This document shows, piece after piece, positions 11,986 through 22,760 of a stretch of DNA of 64,000 nucleotides; the stretch's first letter is position 1, and each line of letters starts with the position of its first letter. The notes beneath the pieces are model-generated. The model searched no databases, was not told where the DNA came from, and was given only the letters and a program-made list of their open reading frames with translations. The stretch lies in NCBI GenBank assembly GCA_012932295.1, contig JAAONU010000018.1, positions 7,622,828-7,686,827 on the forward strand. The letters run 5' to 3'. The DNA comes from Cyclina sinensis (taxonomy: Eukaryota; Mollusca; Bivalvia; Venerida; Veneridae). The position numbers and the translations under genes were made by a program.

Positions 11986-14760
11986 TAAGACTTACCATAA
12001 CCCTGCTATGAAAACTGACTTAAGAAAACTATTTAGGCAGCACATTTCAATGTCCATTTTTGGTTTTAGATCTTACCATTCAGAAACTTAAGAGCCGGCT
12101 TCTGGCTCTTTATAAGACAAACCATAACCCTGCTATAAAAACTGGCATAAGCAAACTATTCAGGCAGCATGTTTCAATGTCAATTTCAGTTTTTAAAAAC
12201 CATACCATTTAGAAACAAATTGGAAATCTTCTTCAAAATTCAAAGAAACATATACTTTGAACAACAGGAAGGCAATGTGTGCCTGTTATATACCTATTTC
12301 ATTGAGGAACCATAACTCTTATTTATTAGTTTTAAAATTAAAAGACAACACACTGGTCTTTTTTTTCGATATAATGTTCTCATACTACACATTTATCAGA
12401 AAGGCAGCAAAGCTTTTTCTTAAATGATGCTTATATTCAGGAAACCATAACTCTTTTCATTAAATTAAACTGACAAAAGATTATTTTAAAGGCAAGAAAG
12501 TTAAATTATGCTACATATCCAAGTCAGATTGTTTGCAGCTCATGCAAATCATATATGGAAGCATATGTTTATAAGGCAAACCATAACCCTGCTATGAATA
12601 CAGGCATAAGAAAACTATTCAGGTAGCATGTTTTAATGTACATTTTTGGTTTAAATAACCAGTTTTCCATACCATTAAAATTAGTTTTGGAGACCTTCGT
12701 CAAAACTCAAAGACATAAACATTTTGAACAACAGGAAATCAGAAAGTTATGCTAATTTGAACCATAACTCTTACCTATTGTTTTAAAAGACAACTGACAG
12801 GTTTTTTTATTCAATTAATATGTTAATATTTAAATACACATTTATCAGAAAGGTAGAAAACTTTTTTGCTAAAAGATTCTTTTATTCAGGAAACCATAAC
12901 TCTTTCCATAAAATTATATTGACAAAATATTCTTTAGCAGGCAGAAAGTTAAACTATACTATAATTATAACCAAGTCAGATTATTTGCAGCTCATGTTAA
13001 TCACAAATGGAAGCAAATCTTTATAAGGCAAACCATAACCCCGCTTTAAATACTGGATTTAAAAGATATAAAGGCAGCATGCTTGAATGTTACACATACA
13101 CTTTGAACAATAGGAAAGCAGCAAGTTCTTGTTAAATACCTTCTTCATTGAAGAACCATAACTCTAACCTTTTTATTTACCTTCAGGTATCTGAATCAGA
13201 TATTGAAACTTGAATTTTGAGAACCTGTTTCGGCAACTGTTAAGTTGGTGAACACTTGAACCTTGTTTATACTGTCTGTGGCACGTTTAACTCTGACGAT
13301 CCCAAGGTGTAAACCCTGTGGGTTGTGATTTTTGTTAATTGTTTGTGGTGTGTTTTCTTAATTGATAAATGAATAAATCAATGCTCTTTTTCCCTCTCTA
13401 TGATTTATATGTTTAGGGAGGCTGAGTTTTCCAACTGCTTTTTCCTGACATGCTTTTTTCAGTCTTTAATTTGATATTAAAGGTTTACCTTAAACAAAAA
13501 AACAACATCTTCAGATAATGATTCTTACATTCTGGAAACCATAACTCTTTCCTTTAAATTATACTGACTGGACATAATTTTACAGGCTAGAAAGTAAAAC
13601 TGCAGTAAACAGACAAATCAGATCTTTTGCAGCTCATATTCAACATATATGGAAGCATATGATTATAAGCCAAACCATAACCCTGCTATACACTTTGAAC
13701 AACAAAAAATCAACAAGTTTCTGCTGAATACCTAATGCCGCTGAGGAACCATAACTCTTACCTTTTAGTTTTAAAAGACAACACACAGGGTTTTTTTCCA
13801 AATAATGTATTCATAACTACATATTTATCAGAGATGCAGCAAGCTTTTTCTTAAAAGATACTTATATTCAGGAAACCATAACTCTCTCCATTAAATCATA
13901 CTGACCAAAGATTTTTTTACAGGCTAGATAATTAAATTGTAATACATATAGTCAAATCAGACTTTGTGCAGCTCACATTTAACATATATGGAAGCATATG
14001 TTTATAAGGCAAACCATAACCCTGCTATGAATACAGGCATAAGGAAACTATTCTGGCAGCATGAACAAGTTCCTGTTAAATACTTAATACCATTGAGGAA
14101 ACATAAGTCTTACCTATTAGTTTTAAAAGACTTTTAAAAGTCTTTCTTTCAAGAAATTATATTTTTTGCAGCTCACACCTAACATAGCTGGAAGGATATG
14201 TTTATGAGGCAAACCATAACCCTGCTATGGACACAGGCATAAGGAAACTATTCCAGCAGCATGAACATGTTCCTATTAAGAACTTTATAGCATTGAGGAA
14301 ACAGTCTTAAATTACCTATTTGTTTTAAAAGACAATAGACTTACTTTCAAGAAATTAGATATTTTGCAGCTCATATTTAACATAGTTGGAAGCATATGTT
14401 TAAAGGCAAACCATAACCCTGCTATGAATACAGGCATGAGAAATGTCTTAAGTCTTAAGTCAGCATGTTTCAATGTCCATTTTAACTTTAGAATAACCGT
14501 ATCATAAACTTCTTGGCCATCTGCTTCAAAACTCAAAGAAACATACACTTTGATCAACAGGAAAGAAACATGTTTCTGATTTCTTCGAGGAACCATAACT
14601 CTTATTATAATATTCTGATGTAAGACAACTAATTTTCCAGTATATAATTAAAAAAAAAACATTTCTGACACATCTGTGAGTTCAATTTGAATAAATGCTG
14701 GACATATATGTTTATATATTGTAAAACCATAACTCTGTTATCATAACAATAAAGGTAACT
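11985..14760. repeat. X-type repeat array 2, second part
   Basis: It continues the composite X unit, with five or six recognisable 'ggcaaaccataaccctgctatgaatacaggcataag' starts (for example at about 12.58, 14.01 and 14.41 kb). The end (14.60-14.76 kb, 'taaaaccataactctgttatcataac') aligns with 6.12-6.22 kb, giving an offset of about 8.5 kb between the two arrays. Confidence 0.65.
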
Positions 14761-15385
14761 GGCAACCTGCTGACAGTAGGAATGAATTCATTCAGACTTC
14801 AAGCATTTTGATTTAAAATGATAGTACCATAAATACTATTGCATTTACTTTTTTTCACATTTCAGAAAGGCTATTTGGACAATTACTGAAGCCCAAATGT
14901 AAGAGGTACATCTCCTCAAACCACTTTTGTGTTGTACAGAAAACCATAACTCTGTCTCTCTTAATAAAACTGACAAAAATATACCTGTTTAGAAACATAT
15001 AAAAAAAAATCCCTACATACCCCTTAAGAAAATAAAGAAAATAATTGGCTTGAAGTTTATCAATTGGCAAGTCTTAGTGTGCAAGTGAAGGGTATGTGCA
15101 AGCAGTGCAAGGGGAAGGTGAGGTCTAAGACTTTACCACTTGACAGCTACAAGTCAATTGCCTTTAAAGAAAAAACTTAACAATTACTTATGTACCAAAC
15201 AGGATTTTTTGTCAGTGACCAAAACCAATCGGTATCTTAATCAAAGTGTTGGACAGAAATGCTGCCCAGCATCCATTACATTAGAAGAACCTTAACTTAC
15301 CTTTCTGAAACTTATTCTAGGTTTTGACCAGAATTACTGCCAGTTAATAAGTCTGTTACATGAATCAACTACATAATCTACTGGT

Positions 15386-16206
15386 ACAAGCAAAGAAATT
15401 AACCTAAGCTCTTGGTGGAAATGAGATGCTGGTACATGCAAAGAAATCAACCTAAGCTCTTGGTGGAAATGAGATGCTGGTCCAAACCAAGAAATCAACC
15501 TAAGCTCTTGGTGGAAATGAGATGCTGGTCCAAGTCAAGAAATCAACCTAAGCTCTAGCTCTTGGTGAAAATGAGATGCAGGTCCAAGCCAAGAAAACAA
15601 CCTAAGCTCTTGGTGGAAATGAGATGCTGGTCCAAGCCAAGAAATCAACCTAAGCTCTTGGTGGAAATGAGATGCTGGTCCAAGCCAAGAAATCAACCTA
15701 AGCTCTTGGTGGAAATGAGATGTTGGTACATGCAAAGAAATCAACCAAAGCTCTTGGTGAAAATGAGATGCAGGTCCAAGCCAAGAAATCAACCTAAGCT
15801 CTTGGTGGAAATGAGATGCTGGTCCAAGCCAAGAAATCGACCTAAGCTCTAGCTCTTCGTGCAAATGAGATGCAGGTCCAAGCCAAGAAATCAACCTAAG
15901 CTCTTGGTGGAAATGAGATGCTGGTCCAAGCCAAGAAATCGACCTAAGCTCTAGCTCTTCGTGCAAATGAGATGCAGGTCCAAGTCAAGAAATCAACCTA
16001 AGCTCTTGGTGGAAATGAGATGCTGGTCCAAGCCAAGAAATCAACCTAAGCTCTTGGTGAAAATGAGATGCTGGTCCAAGCCAAGAAATCAACCTAAGCT
16101 CTTGGTGGAAATGAGATGCCGGTCTAAGCCAAGAAATCAACCTAATCTCTTGGTGGAAATGAGATGCTGGTACAAGCCAAGAAATCAACCTAAGCTCTTG
16201 GTGGTC
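15386..16206. repeat. 48-bp minisatellite, about 17 copies
   Basis: The unit includes 'gaaatcaacctaagctcttg' and 'gtggaaatgagatgctggtc' and is 48 bases long. Copies are highly similar, with occasional extra 'ctctag' insertions and substitutions. Because 48 is a multiple of three, both strands stay open over long stretches (plus-strand peptides rich in WSKPRNQPKLL, minus-strand in SWLGPASHFHQ). I read these as repeat artefacts. The paralogous block has just one unit. Confidence 0.92.
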
Positions 16207-17068
16207 TTTACATACATCAAGTTAACCCGACTGCATGCAATTCAAATTTCTGTCAGAAAGCGGTCATGAATGACCTTATCTTGCAAGTCTGATATTTAAC
16301 CAAAGTTACTGAAAACAAAACCTACTACTGCCTCTGCCTTCACAAAAATTAACCTACCATAAATCAATCTAGGCTTTGGTAGAATTGTTGCCATATTGGC
16401 TTTCACACGAGTCCTATAACCCAGACATCTAGAAACTTTACCAAAGTTTTCCAAGGGAAGTAGCTGTTAAACAGCTCCTACATAAATCACCTTATCCTGT
16501 CTACGTATGTTTCTTGCTGATTTGGATTTGTCCATTTGACCTTTACATGAAATTCTTAAATTTTACAATGAAAAACTTATGACACATGCTGCTAAAGATT
16601 CCAAAGCACTGGAATCACCTTTACCTTCTTATCTGAATTATAAGCTTGGTATATCACTGTACATAATGAGCTGCCAAACAGTCTTAATTCAAACTGCTTA
16701 AATCTGCCTAAATAAAGCCATCTAATTGTTTTGGTCAGAAATGCTGCCAACATGTGTGTACACATATTAACCTATATATGTTTTGGCCATCAACTTATCT
16801 TGCTTCTCTGGATATTTTAAGATATTGCCAGATATGAGCTGCCAATCTGTCCAAAGTAAAAATACTTAAGACTGCCTGAAATTTTAACTAGTTTGTGTAT
16901 GAGATGAACTGAAAAGCACTTCATACAAATAACATCTTAGTCAGTCTAAAATCTAACCTATATTTTGTCACACCAGAGCTGCATAACTATTATAAATTAC
17001 CCTATCTTACAGATACTTAACCTAAATTTTGTAAGACACGAGTTGCCAGTCTTCAAACATGAAACAAT

Positions 17069-17287
17069 TTTAGGAGCAGCAGTGGTCAAGGAGTTAGAGT
17101 GCCATACTCCTGATCCAGAAATTGCTGGTTCGAATCCCATCAAGGGTGAGAGTCTACATTGACATACCACGTCCCTCACTTTCAGCTTGGGTACTGTCAG
17201 GATGCAGTCATCAAGACAGATTAACATAATTTGAAAGTATTTCCTTCTCAATAGATGTTCATGCATATAATAAATAAGTTTTAACTA
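17069..17287 (+). mobile_element. tRNA-derived SINE, same family as at 2.03 kb
   Basis: A-box-like 'cagtggtcaaggagttag' and B box 'ggttcgaatccc' are followed by a body containing 'aggatgcagtcatcaagacag' and an AT-rich tail 'aataaataagttttaac'. The body matches the 2032 element ('ggaagcagtcatcgagcg'). Confidence 0.75.
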
Positions 17288-18745
17288 AACATGTTACACC
17301 TAAATTTGCTTATCTAAACCTTGACCTGTGTTTGGTCTGAAATGCTGCCAAAGTACTTGAACATTAATCACCTTAATTAATTAACCTTGCTTATCTTAGC
17401 CTTTTCTTAACTTAAATGAGCAACCATACAGTCCTTTTAATGAATCATGAAATGAACTTCATAAGACCAATACCTTGTTTTACTTTAGACATGAATGTGC
17501 ACACTGGTTTTATTTCATACATATAAAATCTTAAGCCGCCAGTCAAACACATGGCCTGTGTTTGGTAAGGAATGTTCCCAAATTGCCTTAAAGTGAGTCT
17601 CCTTAACCTGTTTGTCTGAATCGTTTGAACAATTGTTGTCAGAAATGAAATGCCAAACAATCGATATCATGAATCACTGTGTATGTGTAAACACCTTGAC
17701 CTATCTAAAGCCTGAATTTTTTTTAGACACTAGCTGTATAACATTCCATATCATGAATTACATTCAATTTCATGAATAACCTTAATAAGGCTTCACCAGG
17801 AAACATTATCTTACTTTGTAAGGTATGGCTTGCCAATTTCCATGTAACACCTCAATTTGCCTATCTGAAACTTCACTTGTATTTGGTAAGAAATGCTTCC
17901 AAACTGCTTTAACATGAATCACCTTAACATGCTTAGCTAAGCCTTTTAGTGACAATTAGAAATGAGCATCCTGTCCATTTAATTAGCCAGTTATAAGAGA
18001 CAGACTTAACGATCACCTGATCTTTACTGGATATGAGTTGCCACACTTTCATAATAAATATATCATCTTAATCAATTGAGCTATAAGCCTTACTTTTGGG
18101 AGATATGAGTTGTTTGTCTTCATACATACAAAACCCCAATCTACCTTTCTAAAAACTTGACCTGTGTTTGGTCAGAAATACTGCCAAAGTGCTTAAAAAT
18201 TAATCTGTATAACCTACTTATCTAAATATTGTTGTTATCCTGAGAAATACGACTCTGCCAATCAGTCCATATCTTGTATCACAGTTTATGTGTTACCACC
18301 TTAACCTATCTAATGCCTAACCATTTGTGGTCAAACATGAGCTGCCACACACTCCTAATAAATATATCTTCTTTATTTTAACCTAGCTCACTAAATCATG
18401 GCCTTACTTTTGGAAGATATGAGTTGTTAGTCTTCAATCAGGCATATAAAACCTCAATCTGCATATGTAAAACTTGACCTGTGTTTGGTTTTGGTAAGGA
18501 ATGCTGCCAAACTGCCTCAAAATGGGTATCTTTAACCTACTAGTTAATACAATCCAAATCATGAATGATCCATATAAGACTGATTAAAATTTTCATTTAT
18601 ATTTGTCAGGTATGTGCTGCCACACAGTTTTCATACCCATAAAACCCTAGGAATTTCAAAGCTACATTTAATGGGTGCATAGGATAGCTTCAGGTAACAT
18701 CCCTTAATGTTAGAGATATTGCTAGCTATACTAGCTAGCTAACCA

Positions 18746-18877
18746 CCACTACAACACACACACACAAACAACACACACAACACACACCACCAACTTTTTT
18801 TTGTATTTTTTTTGTATTTTTTTTTGTATTTTTTTTTGTATTTTTTTTTTTTTTTGTATTTTTTTTTCTTTTTTTTT

Positions 18878-18910
<33 letters not shown>

Positions 18911-18962
18911 TACTACTACTACTACTTCTACTACTACTACTACTATTTACTCTTACTTACTA
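18746..18962. repeat. compound simple-sequence tract
   Basis: A (CA)n stretch is followed by repeated poly-T runs each ending in 'gta', then long (CTA)n/(TTC)-type triplets up to about 18955. The apparent 60- and 80-codon plus-strand frames are poly-Phe/Tyr/Thr translations of this tract. Confidence 0.9.
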
Positions 18963-18982
18963 CAGCTAACTACATATATATA

Positions 18983-19500
18983 AATGAACAATACACAAGG
19001 CGGTGGGGGCTTGGACTAATAGGACTGGGTCCCCCACTTTACCTGCAATCTTAAAGGAGGCCGACGATTCCTATGGGAACGACGAAGACCAACAGACTGA
19101 CCTACTGGGACATCAGTTACAGTAACCAATCCAACCTCCCCTCCCAGAGAGCCCCTCTCTCTGGTATTCCCTAAGATAACCTCAGGAAGCACTGGCATAG
19201 CCAGTTCCACCTCTGAAACTAACAGACCCTCCTCCGGTATGGGACCCACCTGGACATCCTCAGGGTGGAAAACAAACTCCTGAGGAACATCAAACCCAAT
19301 ACCTGTGACAACAGAGACGGACGTGTCCTCTGGGACTGCCTCCATGTCTACCTGCAGACCGAGCCCCTGGTCAGCTGAAAGTGACTCATCCAAAGACAGG
19401 TCAACTTCACCAACCGGCCTTACATCGACCTCCTCACCACTGGCTTGTGGCTCTCTGAAAACCTCCCGTTCCACCTCACCTGAAAGTAGAAAGAACAAAA
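18983..19500 (-). mobile_element. LTR-retrotransposon polyprotein C-terminal fragment
   Basis: A minus-strand open frame of about 160 codons (19498 to 19016) is rich in Glu, Val, Pro and Asp. It ends with the basic run RRSHRNRRPPLRLQ shortly before the stop. An acidic linker followed by an 'R-R-S-x-R-x-R-R-P-P' C-terminus is typical of the end of Ty3/Gypsy- or Copia-like polyproteins. No protease, reverse transcriptase or integrase core and no LTR is visible, so only the tail is present. A decayed partner is at 11.52-11.99 kb. It could instead be part of another retroelement class. Confidence 0.55.
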
Positions 19501-19941
19501 CATTAGTCCAGAAAATTTAACAATGACTAGTCTCCTAAAAGTCTGTGCTTAATATGCATAAGCTACATCTGAGCAAACAAAAATACTACTAGAACAGTGT
19601 AACCTTCTCAGGCAAAAATTATGGAAAATTTCATGATACTGTAATTGAACTAAAATTCCTAAAGTGTACTGATTTTACCAGCAAGAAATCAATTACTGGA
19701 AAAAAACAAACCGGTAGGGCTGGGTTATGCTCCCGGAACTGCTCTGGTTCATAGGATTAAGAACTTGGTAGAGGAAAACAACATTATGTAGTTTATTGTG
19801 TTGAAAGTAATCTGCACGGAATTGAATTTCCTAATGAGTAGCGAAATGGATGGCATGACTTCAAGGCAAAATTTATTATGATTTAGATTAGTTCAAATAA
19901 TGACATAATGTAATCTAAATACTGGTACACATTTGACTTAA

Positions 19942-20370
19942 AGCGACTGACTCACAAAATTTTGCTGAAATTTTTTATTCTTTCAAATTTAAGAGGATTT
20001 AATATACTATGGAAAAAATATAATATTATGCTACTATACACCATGAAAACTGAAAAAAAGTTTTGACTTAACCAGGATTCGATCCCACGACCTTTCGGTC
20101 AGTAAAATATAGAGCAACGACTTAGACCACTGAGCCACGGCATCTAGTTATTAGATTGCCTCAAAATTAATGTTATAACTAAAGTATCTACCCCGTGACT
20201 AACGGGGTAAATTTTTTACCGATAAAAGTGTGTAAAACTTTATATTTTGATGTTTTTCTGTCACAAAAACTGAGTCAATAACTTAGTTTAAATATGTTCT
20301 TCGCGATTACAGCAAGAATTTCAAGATGTATAAACATTTTCTTTTTATCATCGTCTGTGAGTCAGTCGCT
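19942..20370. mobile_element. TTAA-flanked MITE with internal tRNA-like module
   Basis: Perfect 15-bp terminal inverted repeats, AGCGACTGACTCACA (19942-19956) and its complement (20356-20370), are bounded by TTAA on both sides (19938-19941 and 20371-20374). TTAA duplications are typical of piggyBac-type elements. The interior has no coding frame but carries, at about 20065-20145, a minus-strand tRNA-like sequence with a B-box 'gggatcgaatcctgg' and A-box-like 'tggctcagtgg'. Related sequences occur at 26.09, 32.09 and 61.35 kb. Confidence 0.8.
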
Positions 20371-20660
20371 TTAAAACACAAATTACTGCATTCACATATA
20401 TAATGTATGTTAAAACATTATCTACAGAAATAAGTCTGAAAAGTGACTTTACCTTAATAATTAGGCCCAAAAGCTATGATTATTATATAGGGGGTATGAT
20501 TTATGGTCCAGCCAAAAAATACGAAAATTTACATAGGACAGCAATAGAGTTATGATTCTTGAGCACTGCACTTCTCCATCAGATCTATTCACCTATGAAG
20601 AATTATCTTGTTAACTCATCAGTCTTTCAGTTTTGTGTTGGACAAAAAATAAGGTATAAC

Positions 20661-21553
20661 AAGAAGCGCCGCAATGTGACGAAAACCAGGTTTTCAACGA
20701 TCAAGTATTGATGTGACAGGAATTAGGAAGAAATATGGCAGTGAAGTAAAAATAGTGCTATTATTTTGGTACCAACACAGAAAGTTGGTTTCAATAGTTC
20801 AAAATAAAAATAAATCAGATACCTGAGTAGCAATGCCAGGCTGTATTTTCATGTAAGCTACACACATGCCAAGTTGAGTATCAATAGGTCAAAGTGTGCT
20901 GAAGTTATTGAGTAGATGCTGAAAATTCTATTGTAAGCAAGTGACCTTGATCACAGACACCTGGGTAGCAATCCCAAGCTGCCTCTTAATATAAGCTACC
21001 CATATACCAATTTTAGCATCAATAGACCAAAGCAAACTAAAGTTATTGAGCAGAAACTGAATTTCTATTTTTAGCAACAAGTGACCTTGATCACAGACAC
21101 CTGGGTAGCAATCCCAAGCTGCCTCTTGATATAAGCTACCCATATACCAAGTTTGGGGTCAATAGGTCAAAGCAAACTCAAGTTATTGAGCAGAAACTGA
21201 ATTTCTATTTTTAGCAACAGGGACCTTGAACTTGATCACAGTCACCTGGGTAGCAATCCCAAGCTGCCTCTTGATATAAGCTACTCATATACTAAGTTTG
21301 GGGTCAATAGGTCAAAGCAAACAAGTTATTGAGCGGAAACTGAATTTCTATTTTTAGCAACAGTGACGTTGACCTTGATCACAGACACCTGGGTAGCAAT
21401 CCAAAGCTGCCTCTTGATATAAGCTACCCATACACCAAGTTTGGCGTCAATAGGCCAAAGTTAACTCAAGTTATTGAGCGGAAACCAAAAGTTGACGCCC
21501 GCCCGCCGACTTCAGCATTTCAGTAACCAGTTTTCGTTGAAAACCTGGTTAAA
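20661..21553 (+). mobile_element. Helentron-like INE element (copy 2)
   Basis: Its architecture matches the 3271-4170 element. It starts 'caagaagcgccgcaatgtgac', has a 5' subterminal 'aaccaggttttcaacg' matched by its complement 'cgttgaaaacctggtt' at the 3' end, and has 'gacgcccgcccgcc' just before the end. Its core repeat is different, about 120-145 bases per unit ('gacacctgggtagcaatcccaagctgcctc' at about 20.96, 21.10, 21.24 and 21.38 kb). Short open frames here only echo the repeat. Confidence 0.6.
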
Positions 21554-21559
21554 AATTAA

Positions 21560-22760
21560 CAAAGGGCAATAACTCAAAAATACACAATGAAGTTACGGTT
21601 TTATGAACCGCACTTCTCCACAATAAGATCCAATCTTCTACCAAGTTTCATGATGATATCTGTTATAGTCTGAGTTATGTGGTGGACAGAAATATGATAT
21701 AAAAATAAACATTTAAACAAACGGGCCATGATGGCCCTAGATCACTAACCTGAATACTTTGCCTTTGGAACTCTGTTTGAGCAAACATCAGAAGCCTTTT
21801 AAAGGTTCGCCCTACATAAAACTATATTAATTCATGTGACCCCACAGGGTAGAGCCAATTTTCTCTCAAGGGGCATAATCTAAATAAATTCGGTAGAGTA
21901 CCTCTATCTAATGCTCTATGCAAAATGTCTTAGTTCTAGGTCTTGTTTTAGACAAGAACATTTTTTAAGTCTTCCCTATATAAGCCTTTATAAAATCAAG
22001 TGACCCTAAGCCAGGCCATTAATAACCCCAGGGGCATAATTTGAACAACCTTGGCACAGGACTTTCAGCTGATGCTCCATATAAAAATTCTTAGCCCATG
22101 AGGAATATAATTTGAACAAACATGGTAGAAGACCTGTAGCTGATGCTCCATTAAAAATATCTAAGTTTTATGCTTTGCAGTTTCAGACAAAAAGTATTTT
22201 AAAGTTTCCCTATATAAGCCTATGTAAAATCAACCTACCTCTGGGGCGGTGCCAAATTTGACCCTAGGGGTATAATTTGAACAAATTTGAAAGAGGTCCA
22301 TTAGACAATTCTACATACCAAATCTTCAGGCCTAGGGCCTTGTGGTTTAAGACAAAAAGATTTTCAAAGTTTTCCCTATAATTATAAGCCTATGTAAAAT
22401 TAATTGACTCACCGGGCAGGGCCAGATTTGACCCAAGGGGTATAATTTGAACAAACTTGGTAGAGGTCCAATAGACAATGCTACAAACCAAATCTAAAAG
22501 CTCAGGGCCTTGTGGTTTCATACACGAAGATTTTAAAAGTTTTCCATTTCTGTTGCCATAGCAACCAGAGTTCTTGATGGAATTCAATTCTTTGAAAAAC
22601 ATTGGTAGAGCTTCATGTAAGTAATGTCCAAGGCATGTTTTGTCAAAATGTGCCTTGTTGTATAGGAGGAGAAGCCATTTAAAACAAATAGTTGACAATG
22701 CATGACACATGCCAATGACGCTGGACAATCAATGATCCCAAAAGCTCACTCTTGAGCACT
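21560..22760. repeat. tandemly arranged bivalve-type repeat
   Basis: It begins 'aacgggccatgatggccctagatcac'. Units of about 190-200 bases follow, containing 'cctatataagcctatgtaaaat', 'ggggtataatttgaacaaacttggtagaggtcc', 'aatgct(c/a)ca...aaatct' and 'gggccttgtggtttcagacaa'. The minus-strand 112-codon frame at 22390-22728 spans one unit and is not supported as a gene. Confidence 0.6.

Larger units (their letters stand above)
14760..18640. repeat. Y-type diverged repeat array, segment 3
   Basis: It is collinear with 6.25-9.0 kb: 'aaacaggattttttgtcagtgacc' at 15.20 against 6.64 kb, 'gactgcatgcaattcaaatttctgtcag' at 16.23 against 6.89 kb, and 'catcaac(c/t)tatcttgcttctctgga' at 16.79 against 7.33 kb. 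It is longer than its partner because of the 48-bp minisatellite and a SINE at 17.07 kb. No host gene is seen. Confidence 0.65.

Noticed and set aside
15535..16269. Open frames of 67-143 codons on both strands
   Set aside because: They are translations of a 48-bp (multiple of three) minisatellite; both strands are open and neither has gene-like context.
18801..19054. Plus-strand frames rich in Phe, Tyr and Thr
   Set aside because: They translate poly-T and (CTA)n simple repeats.
22390..22728. 112-codon minus-strand frame
   Set aside because: It lies in a dispersed repeat unit with relatives beside it; no motif or splice context.
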